Shown here: positions 1 to 8,720 of the stretch, one piece after another | Layout: each line of letters starts with the position of its first letter | Position numbering within the stretch: the first letter of the stretch is position 1 | Source: Bog-473 sp963787485 | GTDB lineage: Bacteria; Actinomycetota; Acidimicrobiia; Acidimicrobiales; RAAP-2 | DNA length: 64,000 nucleotides | Assembly: GCA_963787485.1 (NCBI GenBank) | Contig: CAWBDF010000003.1 | Span: forward strand, 558,001-622,000 | Direction of reading: 5' to 3' | Notes under the pieces: generated by a model | Told to the model about the DNA's origin: nothing | The model's input: only the letters and a program-made list of their open reading frames with translations | Databases searched by the model: none | Made by a program: the position numbers and the translations under genes

Positions 1-727
1 GCTGGCGGCCCGCGGCGTAGCGCAAACCTTCTTTGACGCCTCGGCGGCCGGGCGGGGAGGGTCCGCCCGCCTGGCGGGGCCGGATGACCAGCAGGGCGGC
101 GATGACCGCCAGGTAGGACAACGCGTTCAGCCCAAAGCACACCGTCGTGCCCACCGTCACGATCAGCACGCCGGCCAGGGCGGGGCCGACGACCCGGGCG
201 CTGTTGACCACCACCCCGTTGAGGCTGACCGCGCTGGACAGGTCGTCGGGTGGTACCAGGCGACTGACGAGGGCCTGGCGGGCGGGCGAGTCGGCAATCT
301 GGACGACACCTCCCGCCACACCGATGGCGACCAGGGCCGCCACGCTGGCTGCGCCCGCGGCGGCCAGCCCCCACAACAACGCGGCCAAGAGGCAATAGAG
401 CGTCTGGGTGACCACGAGGAGCTTTCGCAGGTCGACCCGATCGGCCACCGCCCCGCCCCACGGACCGAACAGCAGGGAGGGGATCCCCCCGGCCGCCAGC
501 ACCAGCCCGAGATCCCTGGGCGAACCAGTACGCACAAGGACGAGCCAGCCGATGGCCGTCTGCTGCAAGAAGCTGCCGCTGGCCGAGACGACCTGGCCAC
601 CGAAGTAGAGACGGAAGGGCCGGGAGCGCAGGGCGCGAAACGAGCTCCCGGCCTTGGCGGTCGCCGTTGCCTCCGACCCCGGCAGAGGTCCCGCCTCGGG
701 CATGGCGGCCAAGCCATCACGGTCCAT
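1..727 (-). CDS. MFS transporter, enterobactin-exporter (EntS)-like, 3' end outside window
   Basis: A 242-residue open frame runs from an ATG at 727 to the window edge without a stop. An in-frame TAA lies a few codons upstream of the ATG, so this is the first possible start. The protein opens with a short cytoplasmic tail followed by 'FRALRSRPFRLYFGGQVVS', typical of MFS_3/EntS-type exporters, and alternates hydrophobic helices with the loop 'ADRVDLRKLLV' (MFS motif A region, G-x-x-A-D-R). About half of a normal 400-420 residue protein is present. Substrate cannot be read from sequence; relatives export siderophores or drugs. The gene is divergent from the MarR/DHA2 pair. Confidence 0.85.
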   Translation of the reverse strand, partial: MDRDGLAAMPEAGPLPGSEATATAKAGSSFRALRSRPFRLYFGGQVVSASGSFLQQTAIGWLVLVRTGSPRDLGLVLAAGGIPSLLFGPWGGAVADRVDLRKLLVVTQTLYCLLAALLWGLAAAGAASVAALVAIGVAGGVVQIADSPARQALVSRLVPPDDLSSAVSLNGVVVNSARVVGPALAGVLIVTVGTTVCFGLNALSYLAVIAALLVIRPRQAGGPSPPGRRGVKEGLRYAAGRQ

Positions 728-806
728 TGCGCACCGGCAGCGAAGTTACCGCGGCCTCCACGGCCCGATGGAGGCGTGGACCGGCTCGGCGCTGCTGTTG
801 CTCCGC

Positions 807-1010
807 TCAGCTCGGGACTGAATCCACTGCGGTGCGAATCAGCTCAGTAGCTTCCTTTGGGTGGGACAGCATCAGGAGACGTGACGAGTCGATCTCAACA
901 GTCGTCATTCCCGCTCGCTCGAATCCGAAGCGCTCTTCATCAGGCTTGATCGTGTGGTCCTGAATGGCGACGGACCTGCGATCGCACTTGAGCAGCGCTC
1001 CGGACCTAGA
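807..1010 (-). pseudogene. Alpha/beta hydrolase C-terminal remnant
   Basis: Minus-strand frame ending in TGA at 807-809 reads 'DHTIKPDEERFGFERAGM' then 'TTVEIDSSRLLMLSHPKEA'. This is the characteristic C-terminal quarter of the alpha/beta hydrolase family related to salicylate esterase/EstC, with the Asp and the position where the catalytic His (usually in S-H-A-V) should be; here it reads S-S-R-L, so the His is lost. No start codon or N-terminal two thirds is found upstream, where the MarR promoter begins. I read it as a truncated, inactive remnant. It partly overlaps the MarR upstream region. Confidence 0.5.
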
Positions 1011-1012
1011 TT

Positions 1013-1031
1013 TATCTCTTTATCAGAGATA
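1013..1031. promoter_or_regulatory. Palindrome upstream of marR-like gene, likely operator
   Basis: TATCTCT and AGAGATA form a perfect 7-bp inverted repeat with a 5-base spacer, in a short AT-rich patch within GC-rich DNA. It ends 11 bases before the GTG start of the MarR gene and is followed by TATTAT, a possible -10 element. Position, size and symmetry fit an autoregulatory MarR operator. Confidence 0.5.
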
Positions 1032-1042
1032 TTATTACCTTC

Positions 1043-1588
1043 GTGTCATTGACGACCCCGACCGCCACTGCGCCGGCCACCCGAAAGGTCATCCCAGCCA
1101 AGTCGGAAGAGCTTCAGAAGCAGGCGGATGGACTTCTTCGCGTGATGGCTTCCATCCGGCGAAGCGGAGGACTTCTCGCCCGACGCCCCGTTGAGCTCTC
1201 GAGCCTCACCAGTTCCCAACTGGACCTGGTCCGTGTCATTTTGCGGCGGCCCGGGTTGTCCGTGAACCAAGCCGCCGAAGAGCTCAGACTGGCGCCGAAC
1301 ACCGTGAGCACACTGGTGCATCAGCTGACCGATCAGAACATGGTGATCCGTCGAGCCGATCCCGTTGACCGACGGGTTGCCTGTCTGGATCTGACGCCGA
1401 CGATGCGACGCAAGGTTGCGGCATTTCGCGATCGTCGACTGGCCACGCTCGTTTCCGCGATGACCCGCCTCTCGGTGGATGACCAACGCCGCCTCACGGA
1501 CGCGGTGACACTGCTCGACCACTTGGCAGAGCGGCTACTCGAAGAGGAGCACGCCGACGACCGGACGACTGATCGGAAGTCGACATGA
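1043..1588 (+). CDS. MarR family transcriptional regulator
   Basis: 181 residues. A winged helix-turn-helix is clear: 'LTSSQLDLVRVILRRPGLS' leads into 'VNQAAEELRLAPNTVSTLV' (recognition helix, about residues 73-91), then the wing 'VIRRADPVDRRVACLDLT' with the conserved D-x-R-R. The C-terminal helices would make the dimer interface. The stop codon overlaps the ATG of the downstream DHA2 exporter (ATGA), so the two are translationally coupled, the usual arrangement for a MarR repressor controlling a drug efflux pump. A 19-bp palindrome sits just upstream. The GTG at 1043 is chosen; the first 20-25 residues are not conserved family sequence and a later start is possible. Confidence 0.9.
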   Translation: MSLTTPTATAPATRKVIPAKSEELQKQADGLLRVMASIRRSGGLLARRPVELSSLTSSQLDLVRVILRRPGLSVNQAAEELRLAPNTVSTLVHQLTDQNMVIRRADPVDRRVACLDLTPTMRRKVAAFRDRRLATLVSAMTRLSVDDQRRLTDAVTLLDHLAERLLEEEHADDRTTDRKST

Positions 1589-3362
1589 GTCTCCTGACGG
1601 GACCCCCGATGCAAACGACTTCCGGGACCATCGGCCACGGTGGAAGGGGCGCACTCGTTTCGCCGAACTACAAGTGGGTCGCCCTCCTCATTTCAACGCT
1701 TGGCATGTTGATGGCGAGCATCGACGGCACCATCACCCTCATCGCCCTCCCGGATATCTTCCGAGGGATCGGCATCGATCCTCTCCAGGCCGGCAACAGC
1801 TTCTTCTTGCTCTGGATGATCCTGGGCTTCCTGGTCGTGACCAGTGTCCTCGTCACGACCCTGGGGCGGATGGGAGATATTTACGGCCGAGTGCGGATCT
1901 ACAACCTGGGATTCGCCCTCTTCACCTTCTTCTCTCTTCTTCTCAGCATCACGTGGATATCCGGACACGAGGCAGGGATCTGGCTCATCGTGTTGCGCAT
2001 CTTCCAGGGTGTCGGTGCCGCCATGCTGATGGCCAACTCGGGTGCCATCTTGACCGATGCCTTCCCCGCGGGTCAGCGCGGCATGGCGATGGGCATCAAT
2101 CAGGCGGCGGCAACGAGCGGAATATTTATCGGGCTGGTCCTCGGTGGCATCCTTGCTCCCATCAATTGGCGCTTGATCTTCTTGGTCTCGGTGCCCGTCG
2201 GGCTCTTTGCCACCGTCTGGGGCTACCTCAAGTTGCAAGAGCTGGGCGAGCGTCGTCCAGCTCGCATCGACTGGCCCGGCAACATCACCTTTGCCCTGGG
2301 GCTCATCTTGATCATGGTGGGCGTCACCTACGGGATCGAGCCATACGGGCACGACACCATGGGCTGGACCAACCCATTCGTGGTCACCTGCCTGCTGCTC
2401 GGCGTCGTGCTGATCATCGCGTTCGGCGTCATCGAGACCAAGGTGGCTCAGCCGATGTTCCGACTCCAGCTGTTCAAAATCCGCGCCTTCAGCGCCGGCA
2501 TCTTCGCCAGCTTCCTGGCGTCGCTGAGCCGCGGCGGACTGATGTTCTTGCTGATCATCTGGCTGCAAGGGATCTGGCTGCCCCTCCATGGCTACGACTT
2601 CGCGGGACCCCCTTATGGGCCGGGTTGGCCATGCTCCCCCTCACCGCCGGATTCCTAACCGCGGGTCCGATCTCCGGCATCTTGTCGGATCGCTACGGGG
2701 CTCGACCCTTTGCCACCGGCGGCATGATCGGGGTGGCAGTCTGCTTCGGGCTGCTCGAGCTCCTCCCGATCGATTTCACCTACTGGGTGTTCGCCCTGGT
2801 GCTCTTCATGACCGGGGTAGCCATGTCCTCATTCGGCTCGCCGAACCGCGCCGCCGTCATGAGCAGCCTGCCGCCCGAACACCGGGGTTCGGGGTCGGGC
2901 ATGAACACCACCTTCCAGAACTCGGCGCAGGTCCTCTCCATCGGGATCTTCTTCACGTTGCTCATCGTTGGGCTGTCGACCTCGCTGTCTGAGAACCTCT
3001 ACCAAGGCCTCGTGGCACACGGGGTTTCCACAAGCGTGGCGACCCGTGCTTCACACCTGCCCCCGGTGTCCACACTCTTCGCGGCCTTCTTGGGCTACAA
3101 CCCGGTCCAACATCTGATCGGATCGAGCGTCTTGGCCCACCTGAGTGCAACACAGCAGGCGGCGCTAACCGGCAGGAGCTTCTTTCCCAGTTTGATCGCC
3201 GCGCCCTTCCGAGGTGGCCTGCACGCCGCTCTCGACTTCGCCATTGTGGCCAGCCTCTTGGCCGCCGCCGCCTCTTGGACCCGCGGCGCACCTCAGGTTG
3301 AGAGTCCGCCTCCGGTAGAACCGGAACCGGAACAAATCACTCTTGTCGAACAGACCAGATGA
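1585..3362 (+). pseudogene. DHA2 family MFS drug exporter (EmrB/QacA type), frameshifted
   Basis: The first frame (ATG at 1585, overlapping the MarR stop) encodes the N-terminal eight or so membrane helices with the DHA2 start 'WVALLISTLGMLMASIDGT' and motif 'GRMGDIYGRVRIYNLGF'. It then loses frame between about 2606 and 2618 (GGGACCCCC). The next frame continues without a gap as 'TPLWAGLAMLPLTAGFLTAG' to a stop at 3362, through the last six helices. Joined, the protein is about 592 residues with 14 helices, the normal DHA2 architecture. One missing base explains everything, so this is either a recent frameshift or a base-calling error. It is predicted to export hydrophobic drugs by proton antiport, under control of the MarR gene. 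Confidence 0.85.
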
Positions 3363-3472
3363 ACCCGGGATCGGTTGGAGGGCCCGCTGAATGAACTGGC
3401 CTCAGTCCAGCTGCCCCACGCTGTCGAATCGAGGTGCCACCCGAGGTAAATTTGGGAGGTCGATAGCCGAGC

Positions 3473-4570
3473 TCAGTCGCGCCGAAGCACGATGCCCGCC
3501 GCTTCTAGCTCTTCGATGAAATCGTCGCCCCACGCGGTCGTCGTCCGCCCAGGTTTCCAGGTGCGGTCGTCGAGGAAACGGCGGACATTGCCGACGACCG
3601 AGGCTGGTGTGGGAAGGCACACGGCGGCGTCGCCCAGCTCCAACTCGTGCATCAGGTTCTCCCGCCCGTGGCCCGGCACGACATCGAGCAGCACCATACG
3701 CCGACCGATGACTCTGGCCTCCCGGCAAGTATCGCCCGAGCTGGTGACGATGACATCACTCGCCGCCATCAGTGCGGGGACCCGATCGGTGTATCCGAAC
3801 GAGATCACGGTTGCATAGTCACGGGAAACCGCGGCCAATCGTGCGCCAAGGGTCTCGTTGGTCCCACTCACGGCAAGCACCCACCACCCCTCGGAGGCCA
3901 AGGCTCGGGCCACTTCGTCAAGAGGCCCCAATCCCCACGCCCCGGACATGAGAAGGACGCAATGGGCATCGTTTGGAACAGCGAGCGAGGCCCGGGCGTC
4001 GGCGCGACTGGGGGCGGCGTAGAAATCGGGTCGTACCGGGGCCTCCACGACACTGATCCGGGCTTCGGCTTGGTATCGGCGCACCGATGCCGCCGCCAAC
4101 TCCGAGGTGACGAGAAACAGGTCCGTCCCCTCATGGACCCACATCCCATGGGCGAAGGAGTCCGTCATGAAAACCACGGAAGCCAGGTCGGGCCGCTGGC
4201 GCTTGAGGTGGACGGCCGCGGAAGCCCCCGTTGCAAAGACCGACACGACCAGGTCGGGAGCGGAGCGATCAACCTCTTCGATGAGTTTGGGCAACATGAC
4301 CTTGACCGCAGCCCGATCCATGAATCGGCCCAGCGGCCCGTTCCCCCGGAGCTGAGAGAAGTGGAAACCGTCGTAAACGGGGGTAATTGACAGCAGGCTG
4401 CGAAAGACCCAATTGCCGACAGCCGAGGGACCTCTACCGAGCATCGGCATGCAGTCGACGATCGTGCTCTCCACTCCATAGGGCAACAGCGCCGCGGCAC
4501 ACGCCTCGGCCAGTGTGTCATGGCCGGCGCCGAACTTGCCGGAGAGGAACAGGGCCCTCCGAACGGTCAC
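3473..4570 (-). CDS. GT28 / MGDG-synthase-like glycosyltransferase
   Basis: 365 residues. The N-terminal 'ALFLSGKFGAGHDTLAEA' has the G-x-G-H motif of the diacylglycerol glucosyl/galactosyltransferase (UgtP, MGD) family. The C-terminal Rossmann half has 'TSSGDTCREARVIGRRMVL' and 'VPGHGRENLMHEL', the nucleotide-sugar binding region of GT28 enzymes. It probably transfers a sugar to a lipid acceptor at the cytoplasmic face of the membrane. Its GTG start overlaps the TGA of the upstream deacetylase remnant (GTGA), and it is the last gene of a minus-strand operon with a sugar aminotransferase and a sugar epimerase, which suggests a modified glycolipid product. The acceptor is not determinable. Confidence 0.85.
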   Translation of the reverse strand: MTVRRALFLSGKFGAGHDTLAEACAAALLPYGVESTIVDCMPMLGRGPSAVGNWVFRSLLSITPVYDGFHFSQLRGNGPLGRFMDRAAVKVMLPKLIEEVDRSAPDLVVSVFATGASAAVHLKRQRPDLASVVFMTDSFAHGMWVHEGTDLFLVTSELAAASVRRYQAEARISVVEAPVRPDFYAAPSRADARASLAVPNDAHCVLLMSGAWGLGPLDEVARALASEGWWVLAVSGTNETLGARLAAVSRDYATVISFGYTDRVPALMAASDVIVTSSGDTCREARVIGRRMVLLDVVPGHGRENLMHELELGDAAVCLPTPASVVGNVRRFLDDRTWKPGRTTTAWGDDFIEELEAAGIVLRRD

Positions 4571-4764
4571 CGGGACAGTCCGACCAACTCGTCGAGCGTC
4601 AGCGCTGCGAGACCTTGCCGATGGAGATCCTCGGCGATAGGCCCGAGGGCTTCAGGTGGCGCGCCGCGACGTCCCCGGCGTCGACTACACATCAGCATCG
4701 TGGAGCAAGACGATTCCCCAGGCCAACCTCCGCTCGGACCCGACGAGGGACGCTGCTCGAAAGC
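4567..4764 (-). pseudogene. Polysaccharide deacetylase C-terminal remnant
   Basis: Between the epimerase stop and the glycosyltransferase start, one frame reads 'WGIVLLHDADV' followed by a stop, and a second reads 'APPEALGPIAEDLHRQG' then 'LAALTLDELVGLSR' to a TGA that overlaps the next start. Together these match the end of the NodB-type polysaccharide deacetylase fold: the H-D of the last strand and the helix before the final 'VTLDEL'. Only about 60 residues remain and they are split by a frame change, so this is a relic. Its junctions with both neighbours are tight, so it was probably once the third enzyme of this operon. Confidence 0.5.
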
Positions 4765-5694
4765 TCACGCCGAGCTTGGCTGCTCTATGGGGTCTTCGTC
4801 GGCGAGCCACTCGACATAACGGCGCATCCCATCGTCGAAGGACGTCCGGGGCACCCAGCCGAGGATGCGATTCGCTTTTTCCCCCGAGACAGCGCGCCCG
4901 GCGTAGTCACCGTGCCGAGCCGAGGTGAACTCGATTTCGGTAAGAGGATCTATCAATTCGCAGGCCAATTCCGCAGCACGGCGCATGCTCACCGGCGCCG
5001 GGCCCTCGAGGTTGAAAATCTGGTCGGCACCCGCCTCACCGAGCGCCAGGACATGGGCTTCGGCCAGGTCTTCAACGTAGATGTAGTTGCGGAATTGCAA
5101 GCCGTCGCCATGGATGGTGATCTTTTCGCCCGATCGGGCCCGGTGCAGGAACTGGGGAATGGCGAGCTCTTTGCGCATCCGGGGCCCGAAGGGGATGCCG
5201 TAGCGCAGGATCGTATAGGGCAGTCCGTAGAGCTCTCCGAAGCTCGAGACGACCAGCTCGGCGGCGATCTTCGATGCCGTGTAGACGTGCTCGCTGCCGG
5301 TGGAGGCGAGCGGCGTATTTTCCCGCAGGGGGCCATGGCCTGACGCGGCGGTGTAAACCCAGACCGTGCTGGCCAAGATGACTCGTCCGAGCCCGTTGCG
5401 TCGGGCCGCCTCGCACACCCGGGACGTCCCCACCACGTTGATCTCCATCGTTCCCACTGGATCGGCGTGGGCGTCGTTGACATTGGCGACTGCAGCCAGA
5501 TGGAACACAGCATCGCTACCGGCCATGGCCTTGACCAGATTGGTCAGGTCGGTCACGTCGGCGTCGTAGTACCCGACGTCGGGCCGATGGGGTGCTCGGG
5601 TATCGATGACGACCACCTCGTGACCGCCTGCCACGAGGGAATCAACCACATGCGACCCGATAAAGCCCGACCCGCCGGTCACAGAGACCTTCAC
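4765..5694 (-). CDS. NAD-dependent epimerase/dehydratase (extended SDR)
   Basis: 309 residues. The N-terminal 'VSVTGGSGFIGSHVVDSL' is the G-x-x-G-x-x-G NAD site (residues 7-13). 'YTASK' (Y138, K142) is the catalytic pair, preceded by S-T at about 119-120. 'LRYGIPFGPRM' and 'NYIYVEDLAEAHVLAL' are hallmark blocks of UDP-glucose 4-epimerase-like enzymes. It converts a nucleotide sugar by epimerisation or dehydration; the exact substrate is open. Its start overlaps the 3' end of the aminotransferase gene by 4 bases (ATGA-type), so the two are co-translated. It is somewhat shorter than GalE (about 330-340). Confidence 0.93.
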   Translation of the reverse strand: MKVSVTGGSGFIGSHVVDSLVAGGHEVVVIDTRAPHRPDVGYYDADVTDLTNLVKAMAGSDAVFHLAAVANVNDAHADPVGTMEINVVGTSRVCEAARRNGLGRVILASTVWVYTAASGHGPLRENTPLASTGSEHVYTASKIAAELVVSSFGELYGLPYTILRYGIPFGPRMRKELAIPQFLHRARSGEKITIHGDGLQFRNYIYVEDLAEAHVLALGEAGADQIFNLEGPAPVSMRRAAELACELIDPLTEIEFTSARHGDYAGRAVSGEKANRILGWVPRTSFDDGMRRYVEWLADEDPIEQPSSA

Positions 5695-6842
5695 GAATTT
5701 ACCGCCTCCTCCGTTGTCCGACCGGCCAGTACGGACGCCAAGCTTTCGACAACGTAGTCGGCTTCGTCATCGGTCATGTCCGAGTGCACCGGTAGGCAGA
5801 TGTGGCGAGCGCAGACATCATCCGCCACCGGGAACGAATCCCCGTCCAGGTCGGCAAAGACCGGCTGGCGATGGAGGGGCGAGGCATAGACCTCACCCGA
5901 AAGCGAAACCCCCATCCGTTCGGAGAGCTCTTGTCTGAGTTCGGCACGGTCAACACCCGGATCCAAAAGTACGACGTACTTGTAGAAGTTGGAGACCGAG
6001 GCAGCAGGGATGGAAAGGGGCCGGCATCTTGACAGACGCGCCAGAGCCTCGTCGTAACGGGCGGCAACTCGGCGGCGGGTAACGATCGCCTCATCGAGAT
6101 GGGACAGGTGGATCAAGCCGACGGCGGCGTGCAGCTCGCTCATCCTCCAGGCGTATCCCATCCGGACGTGATCTCCGCCCAGGAACCCGGCCTTGCCTTG
6201 GTCGCGATAGACGATGGCTTCGTTACGCAGCGGCTCATCCCCCGTCGTGATCATCCCTCCTTCACCGCTGGTCATGACCTTGGTGGGGTAAAAGGAGAAC
6301 GCGGCGGCGTGGCCGAAGCTCCCGGCAGCCCGGCCCTCGAAGCTGGCTCCATGGGCATGGGCGGCATCCTCGACCAGAACGATCCGCCGGCGATCGCAAA
6401 TGGATCGTATGGCGTCGATATCGGGTGTGATGAACCCACCGATATGCACGAGTACCACCACGGCCGTCAGGGGGGTCAGAGCTGCTTCCAGCGTTTCGGG
6501 CGAGAGGGCAAGCGTCTTTGGGGAGATGTCGGCCAGGCGCGGAATGCCCCCGGCATGCACAACGGCGGCCGCGGTGGCGAAGAAGGTGTTCGTCGGGATG
6601 ACCACCTCTCGACCCTTGATCGCCAAGGTGCGGAAAATGATTTCGAGGGCACTCGTCCCGCTGCTTACTGCTACGGCATGAGGCACATTGTGGCGAAGGG
6701 CGAACGCCTCCTCGAACTCGCGAGTGCGCGGGCCGAGAGTGAGAGAGCCGACCTGCAACGATTGATCGATCATGCGCAGGATCTCCTGGCGATCCTGCGC
6801 CGAAAAGACGATTCGAGCAGCTGGTATGCGAGGAGCGGTCAC
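5691..6842 (-). CDS. DegT/DnrJ/EryC1/StrS sugar aminotransferase
   Basis: 383 residues. PLP-dependent nucleotide-sugar aminotransferase: 'SSGTSALEIIFRTL' binds the phosphate, D159 in 'VEDAAHAHGAS' contacts the pyridine nitrogen, and K188 in 'AFSFYPTKVMTSGEGG' is the Schiff-base lysine. The family makes amino-sugars for surface glycans or antibiotics from a keto-sugar, often one produced by an SDR such as the next gene. It starts at GTG 6842 and is the first gene of the minus-strand glycan operon. No strong Shine-Dalgarno sequence is visible, so the start could be a few codons downstream. Confidence 0.93.
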   Translation of the reverse strand: MTAPRIPAARIVFSAQDRQEILRMIDQSLQVGSLTLGPRTREFEEAFALRHNVPHAVAVSSGTSALEIIFRTLAIKGREVVIPTNTFFATAAAVVHAGGIPRLADISPKTLALSPETLEAALTPLTAVVVLVHIGGFITPDIDAIRSICDRRRIVLVEDAAHAHGASFEGRAAGSFGHAAAFSFYPTKVMTSGEGGMITTGDEPLRNEAIVYRDQGKAGFLGGDHVRMGYAWRMSELHAAVGLIHLSHLDEAIVTRRRVAARYDEALARLSRCRPLSIPAASVSNFYKYVVLLDPGVDRAELRQELSERMGVSLSGEVYASPLHRQPVFADLDGDSFPVADDVCARHICLPVHSDMTDDEADYVVESLASVLAGRTTEEAVNS

Positions 6843-7501
6843 GCAGCCGCTGCCGTTGCAGTAGCGATGGCGTGCCCAGGATCAAGAAGGGCAAGGCAAC
6901 CGAGGGCGCGCCGGACCGAACGGGAGGGAAACGAGACGCTCATGCTCCAAGATTCACCGGTGACACCGGGCTCGTCAAGCCGATTGATCACCCTTGGGGT
7001 GAGCCTCGCCTTGCTGGTTTGTCTGACCTTCTGGTCACTTACCCCAAGACCGGTGCGAATGCGACCATGTCCATTGGCATCCTGAGTGCTCGGAATCGCG
7101 ACGGGGACCATGAAGGCCACCTGGAAGACTTCGGTGCAAGCAGCAGTATCGAGGGTTGCGCCAGGACCTACAGGGACTTTGCGCCGTGACATCACCGTGC
7201 TGGCGAGCTTCCCCGGGAAGAGCGCCAAAGCCAGGCACTTTCTCGGGCCTGACCACGCGGATATCCACAGGAGCGTCCACAGCCCAGATCAGGAAGCTGG
7301 TTCCTCCTGGGCAGTCACAGGCCCGGCGCAGCCGAGGCGTCGAAGTGGCGACGCCGTAGGGTGAGAGCCGGTCACGCAGGCACGGAGTCGTCCCTGAGTG
7401 TCCTCCCGGACCCCCTATCGGGCGTCGAGGAGCAGTGGTCGGTAGACGGCGTTGCTCGGTTGCCGTTGAACGCTTTGGATCGCTCGATCATGATTGGGAT
7501 C
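6843..7501. other. Intergenic stretch, no supportable gene
   Basis: About 660 bases between the aminotransferase start and the DinB-like gene. Open frames exist on both strands (for example on the minus strand between 6839 and 7228), but none shows a recognisable domain, a good ribosome binding site or consistent codon bias. I see no clear hairpin. It should contain the promoter of the glycan operon. Confidence 0.4.
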
Positions 7502-8035
7502 ATGCCCTCCAATGAACAGCACGAACCCGCCGGTGTTCTCAAACCGACGGTTCCGATCGCTGATGATGACCTCGATTTTCCGAGCGGTAGCGCCGACGAG
7601 ACGGAATTGTTGCTCCAGTTCCTCAATTACCTACGGCATGCAGTACTCAGAAAGACGCGCGGACTGAGCGAGGTTCAGGCCCGATGGACACCTGACGGCA
7701 GGCTTCTTCCACTGATAGGGATCGTGAACCATCTGACTCGAATGGAGTGGAGATGGATGGACGGTGGATTCTCAGGAGTCGAAGTGGGCCATGATGACGC
7801 AGAGTTCCGTCCTGGTCCGCAACTCACGCTCGACGTGGCCGTAGCGACCTACCAAGAACGCGCAACCAAGACGAACGAGATGGCTCGTTCAATGCCGCTC
7901 TCTACCATGGGCTCGGCTTGGGCGGACGGTCACGATTTGCGATTCGTGTTGGTTCACATGATTGACGAGACCGCGCGACACGCCGGCCACGCAGACGCAA
8001 CCCGTGAAATGTTGGACGGCAGGATCGGGCTCTAG
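7502..8035 (+). CDS. DinB/DUF664 family protein
   Basis: About 177 residues in the four-helix-bundle DinB/YfiT superfamily. Three metal-ligand histidines occur in the expected places: 'IVNHLTRMEWRWMDG' (first His, with the W-R-W signature), and 'HMIDETARHAGHADATREM' (second and third His). The middle portion has the usual 'TYQERATKTNEMA' helix. Relatives include mycothiol- or bacillithiol-dependent S-transferases and other metalloenzymes of thiol or detoxification chemistry; DUF664 members are common in actinobacteria and mostly uncharacterised. The start could also be the ATG at 7490. It is followed by the hemoglobin gene on the same strand. Confidence 0.88.
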   Translation: MPSNEQHEPAGVLKPTVPIADDDLDFPSGSADETELLLQFLNYLRHAVLRKTRGLSEVQARWTPDGRLLPLIGIVNHLTRMEWRWMDGGFSGVEVGHDDAEFRPGPQLTLDVAVATYQERATKTNEMARSMPLSTMGSAWADGHDLRFVLVHMIDETARHAGHADATREMLDGRIGL

Positions 8036-8142
8036 GACGGGTAATCGAAGTTCCCCACTTCGCCAATGGGCTGGGGTGCGGCTGACCGGCATCGTGGGAT
8101 TCCTACCCTCGGATGGGTTTCCGATCCGCTGGGAGGAGCCAA

Positions 8143-8573
8143 ATGGAGACGATTTATGAACACGCCGGCGGTGAGAAACCGATTCATCGCCTTGAGGAGA
8201 TCTTCTATGACAAGGTGCTCAACGATCCGGTCCTTAGCAAGCTGTTCACCGAGAGGATTCCGACACACGTCGACCATCTCACCTGGTTCACAACAGAGTC
8301 TTTTGGAGGTCCCGACAGGTCACTCGTGAACTGGGGTTCCAGTACATCATCGACGTCCACCGTCATCTCAGGATCAGCGATGAGCAGAAGCAGCGATTCG
8401 TTGCGCTCTATCTAGGTGCTCTGAATGAGGTCAATTTGCCCGACGACGAGCCCTTTCGTAACGCCGTGCGATCGCATCTTGAGTTCGGCGCAGACGTCGC
8501 CCAGCAAAACTCGTGGGCCGAGACGGATTCTGATCTTCATCCGATCCGAGAAGTGCCCCACTGGTCCTGGTAG
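8143..8573 (+). pseudogene. Truncated hemoglobin (group II-like), frameshifted
   Basis: The start frame reads 'METIYEHAGGEKPIHRLEEI' and 'VDHLTWFTTESFGGPDR', typical of 2/2 globins. At about 8318 it shifts frame and continues as 'VTRELGFQYIIDVHRHLRI' then 'LYLGALNEVNLPDDEPF', including the proximal His in 'DVHRHL', and ends 'EVPHWSW'. Adding one T (family sequence F-T-R-E-L) restores a 143-residue protein of normal length. These haem proteins bind O2 or NO and are linked to oxygen delivery or NO detoxification. Either a recent frameshift or a sequencing error. Confidence 0.8.
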
Positions 8574-8720
8574 CACCCCACGCAGCTGTCCCAGTGCGCC
8601 GGGACAATGGGGCAGTTCGGCAGGATGGGGCAACCATTTTCAGCATCGGTCGAGTGCGCCCCAGCCTTTCCCAAATCTACATGGACGACCCGAGCTCGTA
8701 TTGCGTGTCTGCTTGAGCAG

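Noticed and set aside
163..720. 185-codon minus-strand frame at the window start
   Set aside because: It is Arg/Pro-rich and out of frame with the clear MFS transporter that covers the same bases.
6839..7280. Minus-strand gene upstream of the aminotransferase
   Set aside because: Frames are open but have no recognisable domain, no good ribosome binding site and mixed codon bias.
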